Assembly: GCF_028293835.1 (NCBI RefSeq)
Contig: NZ_JAQGNX010000012.1
Coordinates: 1 to 52,779 of the forward strand
DNA: 52,779 nucleotides
From: Pseudomonas sp.
Lineage (GTDB): Bacteria > Pseudomonadota > Gammaproteobacteria > Pseudomonadales > Pseudomonadaceae
Direction: 5' to 3'
The position numbers were made by a program, and so were the translations under genes. The notes beneath the pieces are model-generated. The model made no database searches. It saw only the letters and a list, made by a program, of their open reading frames with translations, and was not told the DNA's origin. Positions within the stretch are counted from its first letter, which is position 1; each line of letters starts with the position of its first letter. Of this stretch, positions 35,198-44,551 are shown piece after piece.

Positions 35198-35227
35198 CTG
35201 TGGGAGCGAATAAATTCGATCCCACAG
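35198..35227. repeat. REP-like hairpin of the GTGGGAGCGAAT type
   Basis: CTGTGGGAGCGAAT and ATTCGATCCCACAG pair at 13 of 14 positions with a 2-nt loop. It lies between the convergent ends of piuB and dppF, where it may act as a bidirectional terminator. It is a different REP type from the GAGCCAAC copies. Confidence 0.75.
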
Positions 35228-35246
35228 AGTCAGCGCAATTTGACGA

Positions 35247-36230
35247 TTAAGCAGTATTCCCTTCGATGAACTGCTCGGCGTAATGGCAGGCAACCTGGCG
35301 GTTGTCGACTAGACGCAAGGCAGGTTCGTCGGTGACGCACCGCTCGGTCGCGTACGGGCAGCGCTTATGAAATGCGCAGCCGGTTGGCGGGTTGAGCGGG
35401 TTCGGCAGTTCGCCGATGATTTTGATCTTCGGCTTCAGCGGGTCCGGATGAATCGTCGGCGTCGCTGACAGCAGCGCCCGCGTGTACGGGTGCAAGGGCC
35501 GGTTATAGATCTCTTCCTTGGGGCCCATTTCCGCCGGACGACCCAAATACATCACCAATACGGTGTCGGCAACGTGACGCACCACCGACAGGTTGTGGGA
35601 AATGAACACGTAAGCAGTGTTGAACTGCTGCTGCAAATCCATGAACAGGTTAAGCACCTGAGCCTGAATCGACACGTCCAGCGCCGACGTCGGTTCGTCC
35701 GCCACCAACACTTTAGGTTGCAGCATCATCGCCCGAGCCAGGGCGATACGCTGACGCTGGCCGCCAGAAAACATGTGCGGGTAGCGATGGTAATGCTCAG
35801 GACGAAGACCGACCTGTTGCATCATCGCCTGTACTTTTTCCCGGCGTTCTGTGCGCGACAGATTGGTATTGATCAGCAGGGGCTCGCCCAGTTGATCGCC
35901 GACTTTCTGCCGTGGGTTCAACGACGCGTAGGGGCTCTGGAAGACCATCTGCACATCACGGCGCAGTTGTTTGAGTTCGGCTTTGCTGGCGCCGGTCACT
36001 TCCTGGCCGGCGATTTTCAAAGACCCGGAAGAGGGCTCTTCAATCAAGGTCAGGGCGCGGGCCAACGTTGATTTTCCGCAACCGGACTCACCGACCACGG
36101 CCAATGTCTTGCCGGCTTCCAATTCAAACGACACGCCGTTAAGGGCGCGAACCAGTGCATGGCCCTTGAACAGGCCGCGTGAGACTTCGTAGTGACGGGT
36201 CAGGTCGCGTGCAGTAAGAACGACGGTCAT
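35247..36230 (-). CDS. dppF: Dipeptide ABC transporter ATP-binding protein DppF
   Basis: 327 residues from ATG 36230; the ATG shares one base with the dppD stop (TAATG), so translation is coupled. Walker A is GESGCGKST, the signature is FSGGQRQRIALARAM, and Walker B is KVLVADEPTSALD. The OppF/DppF C-terminal oligopeptide extension ends with GCAFHKRCPYATERC, whose cysteines bind an iron-sulfur cluster in relatives. It pairs with DppD to power dipeptide import. Last gene of the dppBCDF order on this strand. Confidence 0.93.
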   Translation of the reverse strand: MTVVLTARDLTRHYEVSRGLFKGHALVRALNGVSFELEAGKTLAVVGESGCGKSTLARALTLIEEPSSGSLKIAGQEVTGASKAELKQLRRDVQMVFQSPYASLNPRQKVGDQLGEPLLINTNLSRTERREKVQAMMQQVGLRPEHYHRYPHMFSGGQRQRIALARAMMLQPKVLVADEPTSALDVSIQAQVLNLFMDLQQQFNTAYVFISHNLSVVRHVADTVLVMYLGRPAEMGPKEEIYNRPLHPYTRALLSATPTIHPDPLKPKIKIIGELPNPLNPPTGCAFHKRCPYATERCVTDEPALRLVDNRQVACHYAEQFIEGNTA

Positions 36231-37198
36231 TACGCGACCTCCTGATTCAGCGGATAGAAGCAGCGGGCGAAGCTGTGGGCTTTCAAGTCCAGTGCTGGAC
36301 GCTGGGTCCGGCAGTTGTTTTGAACGTACGGGCAACGCGGCGACAACAAGCACCCTTGTGGTCGGTCATAACGGCCCGGCACCATGCCTGGCAGGGTCGC
36401 CAGACGGTCGGCACCCATGCTGTGCTCCGGGATCGCTGCCAGCAATGCTTCGCTGTACGGATGACCGGGAACGTCAAACAAGCCCGGCACCTGACCCACT
36501 TCCACTGCCTGGCCGGCGTACATCACGCATACCCGTTGAGCGGTTTCAGCGACCACTGCCAAATCGTGAGTGATCAGCACCAAGGCCATGTCCTGCTCTT
36601 TTTGCAGGCTCAACAGCAGGTCCATGATCTGCGCCTGAATCGTCACGTCCAACGCCGTGGTCGGTTCGTCAGCGATCAGTAGCTTTGGTTCGCCGGCAAT
36701 GGCCATGGCAATGGCAACACGTTGGCTCATACCACCCGAGAGTTGATGCGGGTAGGCATTCAAACGGGCCGCAGCGCCGGGGATCTCTACCTTTTCAAGC
36801 AGCTCCAGCGCACGTTGCCGCGCGGCCTTGCCATTCATGTTCAAGTGTTGACGCAGGACTTCTTCGATCTGAAAACCCACGGTGTAGCTGGGATTCAGGG
36901 CCGTCATCGGGTCTTGGAACACCATCGCCATGTCTTTGCCGATAATGCGCCGGCGTTGGCGGTTGCTGAGCTTGAGCAGTTCACTGCCGTCGAAGTTAAG
37001 CGAGTCGGCGGTGACGACGCCCGGTTTGTCGATCAGGCCCATCAGCGCCATCATGGTCACCGATTTACCGGAGCCCGATTCGCCGACAATGGCCAGTACT
37101 TCGCCCTTTTCGACGCTGAGACTCAGACCGTCGACCACCGGAATGGCCGTGGCGTCGCCGAAGCGGACGTTGAGATTCTTGATTTCTAGAAGTGACAT
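36230..37198 (-). CDS. dppD: Dipeptide ABC transporter ATP-binding protein DppD
   Basis: 322 residues from ATG 37198 with GGAGATTCGT upstream; longer in-frame starts have no ribosome site. Walker A is [10 protein letters not shown], the signature is [15 protein letters not shown], Walker B is [13 protein letters not shown]. The C-terminal [14 protein letters not shown] motif matches OppD/DppD family tails. It is the second ATPase of the dipeptide importer and lies 10 nt downstream of dppC. Confidence 0.93.
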   Translation of the reverse strand: MSLLEIKNLNVRFGDATAIPVVDGLSLSVEKGEVLAIVGESGSGKSVTMMALMGLIDKPGVVTADSLNFDGSELLKLSNRQRRRIIGKDMAMVFQDPMTALNPSYTVGFQIEEVLRQHLNMNGKAARQRALELLEKVEIPGAAARLNAYPHQLSGGMSQRVAIAMAIAGEPKLLIADEPTTALDVTIQAQIMDLLLSLQKEQDMALVLITHDLAVVAETAQRVCVMYAGQAVEVGQVPGLFDVPGHPYSEALLAAIPEHSMGADRLATLPGMVPGRYDRPQGCLLSPRCPYVQNNCRTQRPALDLKAHSFARCFYPLNQEVA

Positions 37199-37208
37199 AC
37201 GAATCTCC

Positions 37209-38120
37209 TCAGGCGGCATTTTTGAGTTTCGGGTCCAGCGCATCGCGCAGGCCGTCACCCATCAAGTTGATTGCCAGCACGCTGAGCAAAATGGTCAGGC
37301 CAGGCAGACTTACCACCCACCAGGCGCGTTCGATGTAATCCCGAGCCGAGGCCAGCATCGTGCCCCACTCTGGGGTTGGCGGTTGCACGCCCAGGCCGAG
37401 GAAGCCCAATGCCGCAGCATCGAGAATCGCCGAGGAGAAACTTAAGGTCGCTTGCACGATCAGCGGTGCCATGCAGTTAGGCAGCACGGTGACGAACATC
37501 AGGCGCGGCAGTGTAGCGCCAGCCAGACGAGCAGCGGTCACGTAATCGCGGTTCAGTTCGCCCATGACCGCAGCACGGGTCAGTCGTACGTACGATGGCA
37601 GGGACACAACGGCAATAGCGATGATGGTGTTGATCAGGCCAGGGCCGAGGATCGCGACAATCGCCACGGCCAGCAGCAGCGAAGGCAGCGCCAGCATGAT
37701 GTCCATCAGACGCATGATCGACGGACCGAGAATGCGTGGGAAGAACCCGGCCAGCAGGCCCATCAGAATCCCTGGAATCAATGACATGACGACGGAGGAC
37801 ATGCCAATCAGCAGCGACAGGCGCGAACCCGTGATCAGGCGCGATAGCAGGTCGCGACCCAGCTCATCGGTGCCCAGCAGGAACTGCCATTGACCGCCCG
37901 CCAGCCAGACCGGTGGGGTCAGCAGGAAGTCACGGTATTGCTCGCTTGGGTCGTGAGGGGCGACCCACGGCGCGAACAGTGCGCAGAAGACCACCAGGAT
38001 CATGAACATCAGGCCGGCAACGGCACCTTTGTTCTGCGCAAACGCGCTCCAGAATTCTTTGTATGGCGACGGGTACAGCAGGCTTTGATCGACTGCTACC
38101 GCGGGAGTAGTGGTGCTCAT
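37209..38120 (-). CDS. dppC: Dipeptide ABC transporter permease DppC
   Basis: 303 residues from ATG 38120 ([13 protein letters not shown]); an upstream ATG at 38162 overlaps dppB. The OppC-type N-terminal cytoplasmic region ([22 protein letters not shown]) precedes six transmembrane segments. The EAA loop [30 protein letters not shown] binds the ATPases. The gene is 10 nt from both neighbours' reading frames in the tight dppBCDF cluster. Confidence 0.92.
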   Translation of the reverse strand: MSTTTPAVAVDQSLLYPSPYKEFWSAFAQNKGAVAGLMFMILVVFCALFAPWVAPHDPSEQYRDFLLTPPVWLAGGQWQFLLGTDELGRDLLSRLITGSRLSLLIGMSSVVMSLIPGILMGLLAGFFPRILGPSIMRLMDIMLALPSLLLAVAIVAILGPGLINTIIAIAVVSLPSYVRLTRAAVMGELNRDYVTAARLAGATLPRLMFVTVLPNCMAPLIVQATLSFSSAILDAAALGFLGLGVQPPTPEWGTMLASARDYIERAWWVVSLPGLTILLSVLAINLMGDGLRDALDPKLKNAA

Positions 38121-38130
38121 AGGAATGATC

Positions 38131-39141
38131 TCAGCCGTGGTGACGAATGCGTGGGTTGGCAAAGCCGTAGAGGATGTCTACTACGAAATTGACCAGAATC
38201 ACCAGGCAGGCGATTAGCAGGATGCCGTTTTGCACCACGGGATAGTCCCGGGCGCCAATAGCTTCGATCAGCCACTTGCCGATACCAGGCCACGAGAAAA
38301 TGGTCTCGGTCAGAACCGCACCGGCGAGCAATGTGCCAACTTGCAGGCCGAACACCGTCAATACCGGAATCAATGCGTTGCGCAGGCCGTGGACGAATAC
38401 CACACGGGCAGGCGACAGGCCTTTGGCGCGGGCGGTACGCACGTAGTCTTCACGCAGTACTTCAAGCATCGAAGAGCGGGTCATCCGGGCGATCACCGCC
38501 AAGGGAATGGTCCCCAGCACGATGGCCGGCAGAATCAGGTGATGCAGCGCATCGAGGAACGAACCAGGCTCGTCGCTGAGCAAGGTGTCGATCAACATAA
38601 AGCCGGTTCTGGGCGGGATGTCATACAGCAGGTCGATGCGTCCGGACACGGGAGTCCAGCCTAACGTCACCGAGAAAAACATGATCAGGATCAGGCCCCA
38701 CCAGAAGATAGGCATTGAGTATCCCGCGAGCGAGATACCCATTACCCCATGGTCGAACAGGGATCCTCGTTTGAGTGCTGCGATCACCCCGGCCAACAGA
38801 CCAAGGATGCCAGCGAAAATAAGGGCCGCAGTCGCCAGTTCCAGAGTGGCGGGGAACAGCGCGGTGAATTCAGTCCACACGCTTTCACGGGTGCGCAACG
38901 ATTCGCCAAGATCGCCGTGGGCGAGCTTACCAACGTAATCGAGGTATTGAGCGTACAGCGGTTTGTTCAGACCAAGGCGTTCCATGGCTTGGGCATGCAT
39001 CACCGGGTCAACCCGGCGCTCCCCCATCATCACTTCCACAGGGTCGCCCGGAATCAAGCGAATCAGGGCAAAGGTCAGCAGCGTGATGCCGAAGAAGGTG
39101 GGTATCAACAACCCCACGCGGCGGGCAATAAAACTAAACAT
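38131..39141 (-). CDS. dppB: Dipeptide ABC transporter permease DppB
   Basis: 336 residues, standard. The N-terminal OppB signature FSFIARRVGLLIPTFFGITLLTFALIRLIPGDPVEVMMGERR is followed by six transmembrane segments and the coupling loop YVRTARAKGLSPARVVFVHGLRNALIPVLTVFG. It is the partner of DppC in the inner-membrane channel. A 75-nt gap separates it from the upstream binding-protein gene, so all are probably one transcript. Confidence 0.93.
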   Translation of the reverse strand: MFSFIARRVGLLIPTFFGITLLTFALIRLIPGDPVEVMMGERRVDPVMHAQAMERLGLNKPLYAQYLDYVGKLAHGDLGESLRTRESVWTEFTALFPATLELATAALIFAGILGLLAGVIAALKRGSLFDHGVMGISLAGYSMPIFWWGLILIMFFSVTLGWTPVSGRIDLLYDIPPRTGFMLIDTLLSDEPGSFLDALHHLILPAIVLGTIPLAVIARMTRSSMLEVLREDYVRTARAKGLSPARVVFVHGLRNALIPVLTVFGLQVGTLLAGAVLTETIFSWPGIGKWLIEAIGARDYPVVQNGILLIACLVILVNFVVDILYGFANPRIRHHG

Positions 39142-39216
39142 CTTGTGGTGTACCTCATCAGCCGGTTAGGCGTGCACCGGCGAAGCTCAGGTTATGAGCG
39201 ACGCCGGTATTTTTTT

Positions 39217-40812
39217 CTACTTCACCTGTGTGGTGGCGAAGTTATTAGTGGTCAGAGGGCTGATGTGATAACCCTCGACATTTTTGCGCATGGCAGTGAA
39301 CAGCTTGGGATAAGCCAGGCTGATCCACGGTTGTTCCTTGTGAAACGCTTGCTGGGCTTGCTTATACAGTGCGGCACGTTCAGCTGGATCAGTGTTGGCG
39401 CGAGCCGACGAGATAGCGTCTTCGAACGTCTTGTCACACCAGCGCGCGTAATTCTCACCATTTTTCGCCGCATCGCAACTCAGATTTGGGGTGAGGAAAT
39501 TATCCGGGTCGCCGTTATCACCGGCCCAACCCGCAAATACCATGTCATGTTCGCCATGTTTGGCGCGTTTGAGCATCTCGCCCCATTCCAGAACGCGAAT
39601 ATCCACCTTGATACCGATTTGCGCCAGATCGGATTGCAACATCTGTGCCCCAACCAGCGGGTTAGGGTTTGTAACCGCGCCGCCGTTACGGGTAAACAGC
39701 GTGAAAACGGTTCCCTCAGGCACGCCGGCTTGTTTAATCAGTTCGCGGGCTTTGGCAAGGTCGTGGGGTGGGTTCTGAATATCTGCGTCGTAGCCTAGCA
39801 GCGTCGGTGGGTACGGGTTAACGCCCTCGGTCGCTTTGCCCATGCCGAACAGTGCCTTGATATAGGACTTTTTGTCGAACACCATATTGATTGCCTGGCG
39901 CACGCGTACGTCGCTCAAATACTTGTGAGAAGTATTCATCGCGATATAGCTGGTCATCATGGCTTCCATCTCGTCGATCTTGAGATTGGGGTCAGCCTTG
40001 ATGTTGGCGATATCATCAGGTTTCGGGTAAAGCGCAATCTGACACTCGTTAGCTTTTAATTTTTGTAGACGGGTGTTGTTGTCGAGCGTAATCGCAAAGA
40101 TCAGCGCTTCGCTGGGCACTTGCCCCTTCCAGTAATCAGGGTTGGCTTTATAGCGGATCTGGGCATCCTTGGCATAGCGAACCAGGATGAACGGACCCGT
40201 GCCGATGGGCTTGCTGTTCAAGTCATCGGTTTTTCCGGACTTGAGCAACTGGTCGCCATATTCAGCCGAGTAGATCGAGGCAAAAGCCATGGCCATGTCA
40301 CGCAGGAACGGTGACTCGGGGCGGGTGAGGGTGAACTTGACCGTGGAATCGTCGAGTTTTTCGACGCTTTTAAGCAGTTCTGTAAAGCCCATGCTTTCGA
40401 AGTAGGGAAAGCCGATCAACGATTTGTCATGCCATGGATGCTTTGGATCGAGTTGGCGCTGGAAGCTCCAAAGCACGTCGTCGGCACTCAAGGTGCGAGT
40501 CGGTTTGAAATAGTCGGTGGTCTGGAATTTCACGCCTTGGCGCAGGTGGAAGGTGTAGGTCAGGCCGTCTGGGCTGATTTCCCAGCGCTCGGCCAAACCC
40601 GGAATGACATCGGTGGTGCCAGGTGCGAAATCTACAAGTCGATTGAGGATGGTCTCGGCAGCCGCGTCGGCGGTAACGGCGGTCGTGTATTGCACGATGT
40701 CGAAACCTTCAGGGCTGGCTTCCGTGCAGACCACCAGGGGTTTGGCTGAAACGCTGAGGGCGACACTGAAAACAGCTAGCGCAATCGAGGTACGTAGACA
40801 AAGCAATTTCAT
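39217..40812 (-). CDS. dppA: Dipeptide ABC transporter substrate-binding protein (DppA paralogue nearest the permeases)
   Basis: 531 residues from ATG 40812 with GGAGGG 5 nt upstream; the in-frame extension to 40884 is not used. The signal peptide is MKLLCLRTSIALAVFSVALSVSA. SBP_bac_5 features include LVVCTEASPEGFDIVQYTTAVTADAAAETILNRLV, AERWEISPDGLTYTFHLRQGVKFQTTDYFKP and the C-terminal WAGDNGDPDNFLTPNLSC ligand-loop region. It is one of three paralogues in the window; different peptide preferences for such copies are known in P. aeruginosa. Immediately downstream of the OprD porin gene. Confidence 0.92.
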   Translation of the reverse strand: MKLLCLRTSIALAVFSVALSVSAKPLVVCTEASPEGFDIVQYTTAVTADAAAETILNRLVDFAPGTTDVIPGLAERWEISPDGLTYTFHLRQGVKFQTTDYFKPTRTLSADDVLWSFQRQLDPKHPWHDKSLIGFPYFESMGFTELLKSVEKLDDSTVKFTLTRPESPFLRDMAMAFASIYSAEYGDQLLKSGKTDDLNSKPIGTGPFILVRYAKDAQIRYKANPDYWKGQVPSEALIFAITLDNNTRLQKLKANECQIALYPKPDDIANIKADPNLKIDEMEAMMTSYIAMNTSHKYLSDVRVRQAINMVFDKKSYIKALFGMGKATEGVNPYPPTLLGYDADIQNPPHDLAKARELIKQAGVPEGTVFTLFTRNGGAVTNPNPLVGAQMLQSDLAQIGIKVDIRVLEWGEMLKRAKHGEHDMVFAGWAGDNGDPDNFLTPNLSCDAAKNGENYARWCDKTFEDAISSARANTDPAERAALYKQAQQAFHKEQPWISLAYPKLFTAMRKNVEGYHISPLTTNNFATTQVK

Positions 40813-40904
40813 ATAAACCCTCCGTAAACATCTAAGTGGTGACACCTGGCTAGCTGACCGCAGGTTGCCCCGCGAGCCAGCCATCAGGCGCCGTGGTTAG
40901 CGGA

Positions 40905-42281
40905 TTAGAGAATGTTGAATGGAATCGTGGTCACGATTCGCAACTCTCGGATGTTGCCGTCAACCTGGTTTTCAGTGGCGCGGTGCGTGGTGTAGCTTGC
41001 TTTCACAGAGCTGGCCTTGAGGGGCCCGCTTTGCAGGGTGTAGGCCGTGCCGAAGCCATATTCCTGGTGGTGTTCACCGTTCATGGACGTCACGTCGTAC
41101 GCCGTGCCTTTGTAGTGTGTGCCGTCGATGTCGAAGCCGCGTGCCGAGTAGATGCTGAACTTCAGCCCCGGTACGCCGTATTCGGCCATGTTCAAGCCGT
41201 AGCCGATTTGAATCGACTTCTCGTTCGGGCCGTTGAAGTCCGACAGCAAGGAGTTGGCAAGGAAGATGCCGTTGGTTTCGTGGGCGTAGTCGAAGAAGGT
41301 GTCGCCTTCAACCTGCTGATAGGCCACGGTGAAGCTGTGGGCCTGGTGCGCCAGGGTGAAGGACAAGCTGAACGTATCGTTGTCGATTGCGCCGAGTTTG
41401 CTTTGGCCGCTGTCTTTGGTTTTGTAGTAGTTAAACCCAGTGCTCAACGCCAACACCTGGGAGTCGCCCAAGTCGTGGTTGATGCCCACGTAGTATTGCT
41501 TCCAGAAGTCTTCCAGGTCCGACGCATAAAAACTTGCGGTCAGCGCTTTCGAAGGTTTCCAGTCAACACCGGCCGTGCTCAAGCGGTCGGAGGTGGCGGA
41601 GCTACTGGCATATTCGGAGCGGAACTTGGTCAGGCTTTGTTCGGTTCGCGGCGACACGCGGTCGAAAGTGCCCGCCTGGAACGACATATTGCTCAGTTCG
41701 TCGCTCTGTACCGCAAAACCCTGGAAGCTTGAAGGCAGCACACGGTTGCCAATGAAGGCAACCATTGGCGTGTTCATCGACTGGCGGCCAGCGGTGACGA
41801 CCGTGTTGGAAATACGGGCCTTGACGTTACCCAGGCCCAGCTTGCTCCATTGATTGATGGCATCGCCGTCGCTGTCTGTGAGCGTTCGGTTGCCGCCACC
41901 GGCGATGCGCGCATGGCCTTGTTCGAGTGCCACTTCGTTGTAAATAGCAGCTTCGGTGGCGAAGCCAACCACGCCCTGGGTGAACCCCGAGGAGTAATCA
42001 ATGATCGTGCCCTGTGTCCAGCTGTTGCGACGAGGCGTAGAGACAGTCGTACCGTTTTTTTGGTAATGGAAAAGGTCGTTACGGCTACTTTCTTCTTTCG
42101 AAAAGAAGTTCTTTGTCGAACCCTTGATTTGTGAGCCTTCGATGAAGCCTTTGGCGTCATCCTGAGCGTTGGTGGAATTAACCGTTGTCGGTTCGAAACC
42201 CTGACTGACGCTCTCTGCCTGTGCCATTGCTCCTAATGTGGAGATGGACAAAGCTAATAATGCCGTACCTGTTTTTTTCAC
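40905..42281 (-). CDS. OprD-family outer-membrane porin (OpdP-like)
   Basis: 458 residues with signal peptide MKKTGTALLALSISTLGAMAQA. The 18-stranded OprD barrel pattern is visible (FSKEESSRNDLFHYQ, VKARISNTVVTAGRQSMNTPMVAFIGNRVLPSSFQGFAV, the final strand IRELRIVTTIPFNIL). Embedded between dppA paralogues, it is in the same place as the P. aeruginosa dipeptide porin OpdP, so it probably admits dipeptides. I name it OpdP-like rather than opdP because OprD relatives are many. It has its own upstream region with a palindrome. Confidence 0.88.
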   Translation of the reverse strand: MKKTGTALLALSISTLGAMAQAESVSQGFEPTTVNSTNAQDDAKGFIEGSQIKGSTKNFFSKEESSRNDLFHYQKNGTTVSTPRRNSWTQGTIIDYSSGFTQGVVGFATEAAIYNEVALEQGHARIAGGGNRTLTDSDGDAINQWSKLGLGNVKARISNTVVTAGRQSMNTPMVAFIGNRVLPSSFQGFAVQSDELSNMSFQAGTFDRVSPRTEQSLTKFRSEYASSSATSDRLSTAGVDWKPSKALTASFYASDLEDFWKQYYVGINHDLGDSQVLALSTGFNYYKTKDSGQSKLGAIDNDTFSLSFTLAHQAHSFTVAYQQVEGDTFFDYAHETNGIFLANSLLSDFNGPNEKSIQIGYGLNMAEYGVPGLKFSIYSARGFDIDGTHYKGTAYDVTSMNGEHHQEYGFGTAYTLQSGPLKASSVKASYTTHRATENQVDGNIRELRIVTTIPFNIL

Positions 42282-42367
42282 GTTGAAGCTCCCTTACTGC
42301 TTTTATAGGGCCAGTTTTTTTGGTGGATCTGGCTTGGATGGTGCTCTGCGACCGTTCTGTTCGAAGT

Positions 42368-42383
42368 GTTGGCAAGTGCCAAC
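42368..42383. promoter_or_regulatory. Perfect palindrome upstream of the porin gene
   Basis: GTTGGCAAGTGCCAAC has 7-bp arms and lies about 87 bp upstream of the porin start. Candidate operator for a peptide-uptake regulator; no regulator gene is nearby. Confidence 0.45.
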
Positions 42384-42618
42384 TGTCAAATCGTTGGAAC
42401 GGCTTTGCTCGGGACGAAATACTCCCCCGTGCATAAGAACGGTTTAACTTTTTGCGAATAACAAACTTCCTGAGGCCTCGAAGCTAGAGTGTTCGGGCTG
42501 TGCAGTAAATAGCCCGGAGTGCTATAGAACTCGTAGGAAAATTCCGCAATAGCAGTAGGCAACTGCAATTCAGGCAGTTGATTACTTCACGTAGCGTGTC
42601 GTGGCGTATGGGAATCAA

Positions 42619-42651
42619 TGTCGCTGCGCCGTATGTAACGGCGCAGTGACA
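42619..42651 (-). terminator. Long hairpin downstream of the second dppA paralogue
   Basis: TGTCGCTGCGCCGT and ACGGCGCAGTGACA pair almost perfectly over 14 bp with a 5-nt loop, 7 nt after the stop codon on the minus strand. It lacks a good T-run, so it may reduce rather than abolish read-through into the porin gene. Confidence 0.6.
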
Positions 42652-42657
42652 TAGTTC

Positions 42658-44286
42658 TTATTTGCTAACGCTTACACCGTAGAAGGAGTTCAGGCCAAAC
42701 GGACTGATCTTGAAATCCTGCACGTTGTTGCGCATAGGCTGATAGACGGTTGAGTGCGCGATTGGAGTAATCGGCACGGCGTCTTTGAGAAGGTGTTGCG
42801 CCTGTTTGTACAGTTCGATGCGCTTAGCCTGGTCAGGAGTTGCCTTGGCTTGTTTGATGATGTCGTCGTACGGCTTGTCGCACCACTTCGAGAAGTTGTT
42901 GCCGTTCATCGCATCACAACCAAACAGCGTACCCAACCAGTTATCCGGGTCACCGTTGTCGCCGCTCCAACCAATCAACATCGCGCCGTTTTCACCCGCT
43001 TTGGCGCGCTTGATGTACTCGCCCCATTCGTAGGTGACAATTTTGGCCTTGATGCCGATCTTGGCCCAGTCGGACTGAAGCATCTCAGCCATCAACTTGG
43101 CGTTCGGGTTGTAAGGGCGCTGAACCGGCATCGCCCACAGGGTGATTTCGGTGCCTTCCTTGATCCCGGCTTCCTTGAGCAGCGCTTTGGCTTTCTCAGG
43201 GTTGTAGCCTGCGTCTTTGATGGTGGTGTCATACGACCATTGGGTCGGCGGCATGGCGTTTACAGCCAGTTGGCCCGCGCCCTGATACACCGAATCGATG
43301 ATCTGCTGTTTGTTCACGGCCATGTCCAGCGCCTGACGAACTTTCAGCTGAGCCATTGGGTTAGGCTCGTCGCTGCCTTTGATTTTCGGCATCACGTTGT
43401 AAGCGATGTAACCCAGGTTAAAGCCAGCCTGGTCAGGCATCTTGAGGTTCGTGTCAGCTTTGAGCGTGGCAAGATCCGCAGGGCGTGGGTACAGGGTGAT
43501 CTGGCACTCGCCTTTCTTCAGTTTCTGTATCCGTACCGACGCGTCGGTAGTGATAGCGAAGATCAGGTTGTCGACTTTGACGTCTTCAGGCTTCCAGTAA
43601 TCCTTGTTGCCGGTGTAACGGATGTTGGAATCTTTCTGGTAGCTCTTGAACACGAACGGACCAGTGCCGATTGGCTTCTGGTTGATGTCCTGAGCCTTGC
43701 CTTCTTTGAGCAGTTTTGCGGCGTATTCAGCGGACTGAATAGACGCGAAGCTCATGGCCAAATCCTGGATGAATGCGGCATCAACCGTTTTCAGCGTGAA
43801 CTTGACGGTGTGGTCGTCAACTTTCTCGACCTTGGTGATGTTCTCGTCCATGCCCATGTCGGTGAAGTATGGAAACTCGGTCGGGTAGGCTTTACGGAAC
43901 GGGTCATCTTTGTTCAGCATGCGGTTGAACGTGAACAGCACGTCGTCGGCGTTGAACGTGCGCGTTGGTTTGAAGTAATCCGTGGTGTGAAACTTCACGC
44001 CGTCACGCAGGTGGAAGGTGTAAGTCAGGCCATCAGGGGAAATATCCCAGCTGGTTGCCAGGCCCGGAACGACTGCGGTTCCACCGCGCTCGAATTGGCT
44101 GAGACGGTTGAACATTGTCTCGGCCGCTGCGTCAAAGTCGGTTCCGGTGGTGTATTGGCCTGGATCGAAACCGGCCGGGCTGCCTTCTGAGCAAAACACC
44201 AGGGAGGACGGCGCTGCTTGAGCGAAAGGCGCACAGGCGAGTAAGCCTGCACTGAGTAAAAACGGAATGACCGCTTGTTTGAGCAT
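42658..44286 (-). CDS. Dipeptide ABC transporter substrate-binding protein (second paralogue)
   Basis: 542 residues from ATG 44286 (GAGG upstream); ATG 44307 would add 7 residues without a ribosome site. The signal peptide is MLKQAVIPFLLSAGLLACAPFAQA. SBP_bac_5 features are as in the other paralogues (LVFCSEGSPAGFDPGQYTTGTDFDAAAETMFNRLSQFERG, LRDGVKFHTTDYFKPTRTFNADDVLF, WSGDNGDPDNWLGTLFGCDAMNGNNFSKWCDKPYDDI). It is clearly closer to the paralogue at 44552 than to that at 39217, suggesting a tandem duplication. Binds peptides in the periplasm for DppBCDF. Confidence 0.92.
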   Translation of the reverse strand: MLKQAVIPFLLSAGLLACAPFAQAAPSSLVFCSEGSPAGFDPGQYTTGTDFDAAAETMFNRLSQFERGGTAVVPGLATSWDISPDGLTYTFHLRDGVKFHTTDYFKPTRTFNADDVLFTFNRMLNKDDPFRKAYPTEFPYFTDMGMDENITKVEKVDDHTVKFTLKTVDAAFIQDLAMSFASIQSAEYAAKLLKEGKAQDINQKPIGTGPFVFKSYQKDSNIRYTGNKDYWKPEDVKVDNLIFAITTDASVRIQKLKKGECQITLYPRPADLATLKADTNLKMPDQAGFNLGYIAYNVMPKIKGSDEPNPMAQLKVRQALDMAVNKQQIIDSVYQGAGQLAVNAMPPTQWSYDTTIKDAGYNPEKAKALLKEAGIKEGTEITLWAMPVQRPYNPNAKLMAEMLQSDWAKIGIKAKIVTYEWGEYIKRAKAGENGAMLIGWSGDNGDPDNWLGTLFGCDAMNGNNFSKWCDKPYDDIIKQAKATPDQAKRIELYKQAQHLLKDAVPITPIAHSTVYQPMRNNVQDFKISPFGLNSFYGVSVSK

Positions 44287-44509
44287 GGTGGCCTCAGTTG
44301 TTGTCATTTTTTAGTAGAGGGCGACCTTGTGAGTCGACCGAGCGGATACTTATGCAGGCGCCATACCCAAAGCAAGATGATGGCGCCAATGAAGTAGCAA
44401 ACAGTGGCACGAACGTACAGGAATGTCGCATAAATATAATATGGCGCGCATTTGATCGTTTGCGTGGTCGCTTTTAGAAACATGTGCGCACCCGGAAAGT
44501 GCAACCAAA

Positions 44510-44526
44510 CGGGTGGAATGCACCCG
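44510..44526 (-). terminator. Hairpin downstream of the first dppA paralogue
   Basis: CGGGTG-CATTC-CACCCG followed by TTTGG on the minus strand, about 25 nt past the stop. A short stem with a weak T-run; could allow partial read-through to the next paralogue. Confidence 0.5.
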
Positions 44527-44551
44527 CTTAGAGCAAAGGTGTTACTGGAGG

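Larger units (their letters stand above)
42282..42657. other. Upstream region of the porin gene
   Basis: About 375 bp. It contains a perfect palindrome (42368-42383), a CGGGCT...AGCCCG hairpin (42494-42516), CAACTG...CAGTTG (42560-42580) and a long hairpin right after the preceding binding-protein gene (42619-42651). No gene is supported here. Confidence 0.5.

Noticed and set aside
42398..42420. Sigma-54-like TGG...TTTGCT sequence upstream of the porin
   Set aside because: The GG-GC spacing is 9 rather than 10, and it points away from the porin gene.
42754..44190. Long plus-strand open frame (478 codons) opposite the second dppA paralogue
   Set aside because: Fully inside a well-supported gene on the other strand, with repetitive Arg/His/Val-rich translation typical of antisense frames.
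44304..44504. Small minus-strand frame (66 codons) with one hydrophobic stretch between two dppA paralogues
   Set aside because: No ribosome-binding site, unusual composition, and it overlaps the region where the downstream gene's promoter would be expected. Could be revisited if conserved.
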